Source of the DNA: Dehalococcoidia bacterium UBA1141
GTDB taxonomy: Bacteria > Chloroflexota > Dehalococcoidia > Lucifugimonadales > UBA3495
NCBI GenBank assembly: GCA_002311385.1
Contig: DCAE01000123.1
Span: 1 to 5,823 of the forward strand
Length of the DNA: 5,823 nt
Reading direction: 5' to 3'
Shown here piece by piece: positions 5,757-5,823 of this stretch. Made by a program: the position numbers and the translations under genes. How positions within the stretch are numbered: position 1 is the first letter of the stretch; each line of letters begins with the position of its first letter. The notes beneath the pieces were generated by a model. That model made no database searches. It had not been told where the DNA came from and saw only the letters and a list, made by a program, of their open reading frames with translations.

Positions 5757-5823
5757 CACCGCAGAGGGCGCTGAGGACGCAGAGTTTTACTTTATTTTTC
5801 TCTGCGTCCTCAGCGCCCTCTGC
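5757..5823. repeat. Palindromic CGCAGAG-type intergenic repeat, copy 2 (cut by window end)
   Basis: A perfect 24-bp inverted repeat: the left arm at 5761-5784 pairs with the right arm at 5800-5823 across a 15-nt T-rich loop (5785-5799). CACC at 5757-5760 predicts GGTG just beyond the window edge, which would lengthen the stem to 28 bp. The left arm is built of 9-nt units, CGCAGAGGG, CGCTGAGGA and CGCAGAGTT. It begins 12 nt upstream of the amidohydrolase ribosome site, so it forms a long hairpin in the leader or lies across the promoter region. The first 12 bases, counted from 5756, equal those of the copy at 2145. Confidence 0.85.

Noticed and set aside
2145..5823. CRISPR array
   Set aside because: The repeated CGCAGAG units are short, form palindromes at two separate sites, and have no regularly spaced unique spacers or cas genes.

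Overview
The window reads as chromosomal DNA of a free-living bacterium with moderately high GC. It carries five complete genes for small-molecule catabolism and uptake, and no RNA genes, phage genes, transposases or CRISPR array. The mix of a stand-alone amidase, a crotonase-fold C-C hydrolase, a VOC enzyme, an imidazolonepropionase-like amidohydrolase and an MFS carrier is, from memory, typical of uncultured Chloroflexota (SAR202/Dehalococcoidia-like) and similar environmental heterotrophs. The intergenic CGCAGAG-type palindromes fit that picture. This placement is an inference; no marker gene is present.

Layout. Three genes lie on the minus strand in the left half. In order of transcription they are a 6-oxocamphor-hydrolase-like crotonase (2966 to 2226), a VOC/glyoxalase-fold protein (2057 to 1593) and an amidase-signature hydrolase (1479 to 64). 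The gaps between them are 168 and 113 bp, so they may be a loose operon or separate units: a palindromic repeat sits in the first gap and a GC-rich hairpin in the second. A divergent intergenic region (2967-3171) separates the crotonase from a plus-strand MFS transporter (3172-4455). A 98-bp convergent gap follows, then a minus-strand binuclear-metal amidohydrolase (4554-5732). A second, larger palindrome of the same repeat family lies directly upstream of it and is cut by the window end.

How the genes may work together. The MFS carrier resembles carboxylate/organic-anion uniporters and could import an organic acid or cyclic compound. The crotonase keeps the complete set of catalytic residues known for 6-oxocamphor hydrolase at matching spacing, so it probably cleaves a C-C bond in a beta-diketone (retro-Claisen) rather than hydrating an enoyl-CoA. 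The VOC protein has a His-His-Glu metal triad compatible with extradiol ring cleavage. The amidase and amidohydrolase would open amide or peptide-like bonds. A shared pathway is suggested only by proximity.

The points most worth a second look are the crotonase assignment, the two related palindromic repeats with their roughly 9-nt internal periodicity, and a perfect 7-bp inverted repeat placed just upstream of the crotonase ribosome binding site.
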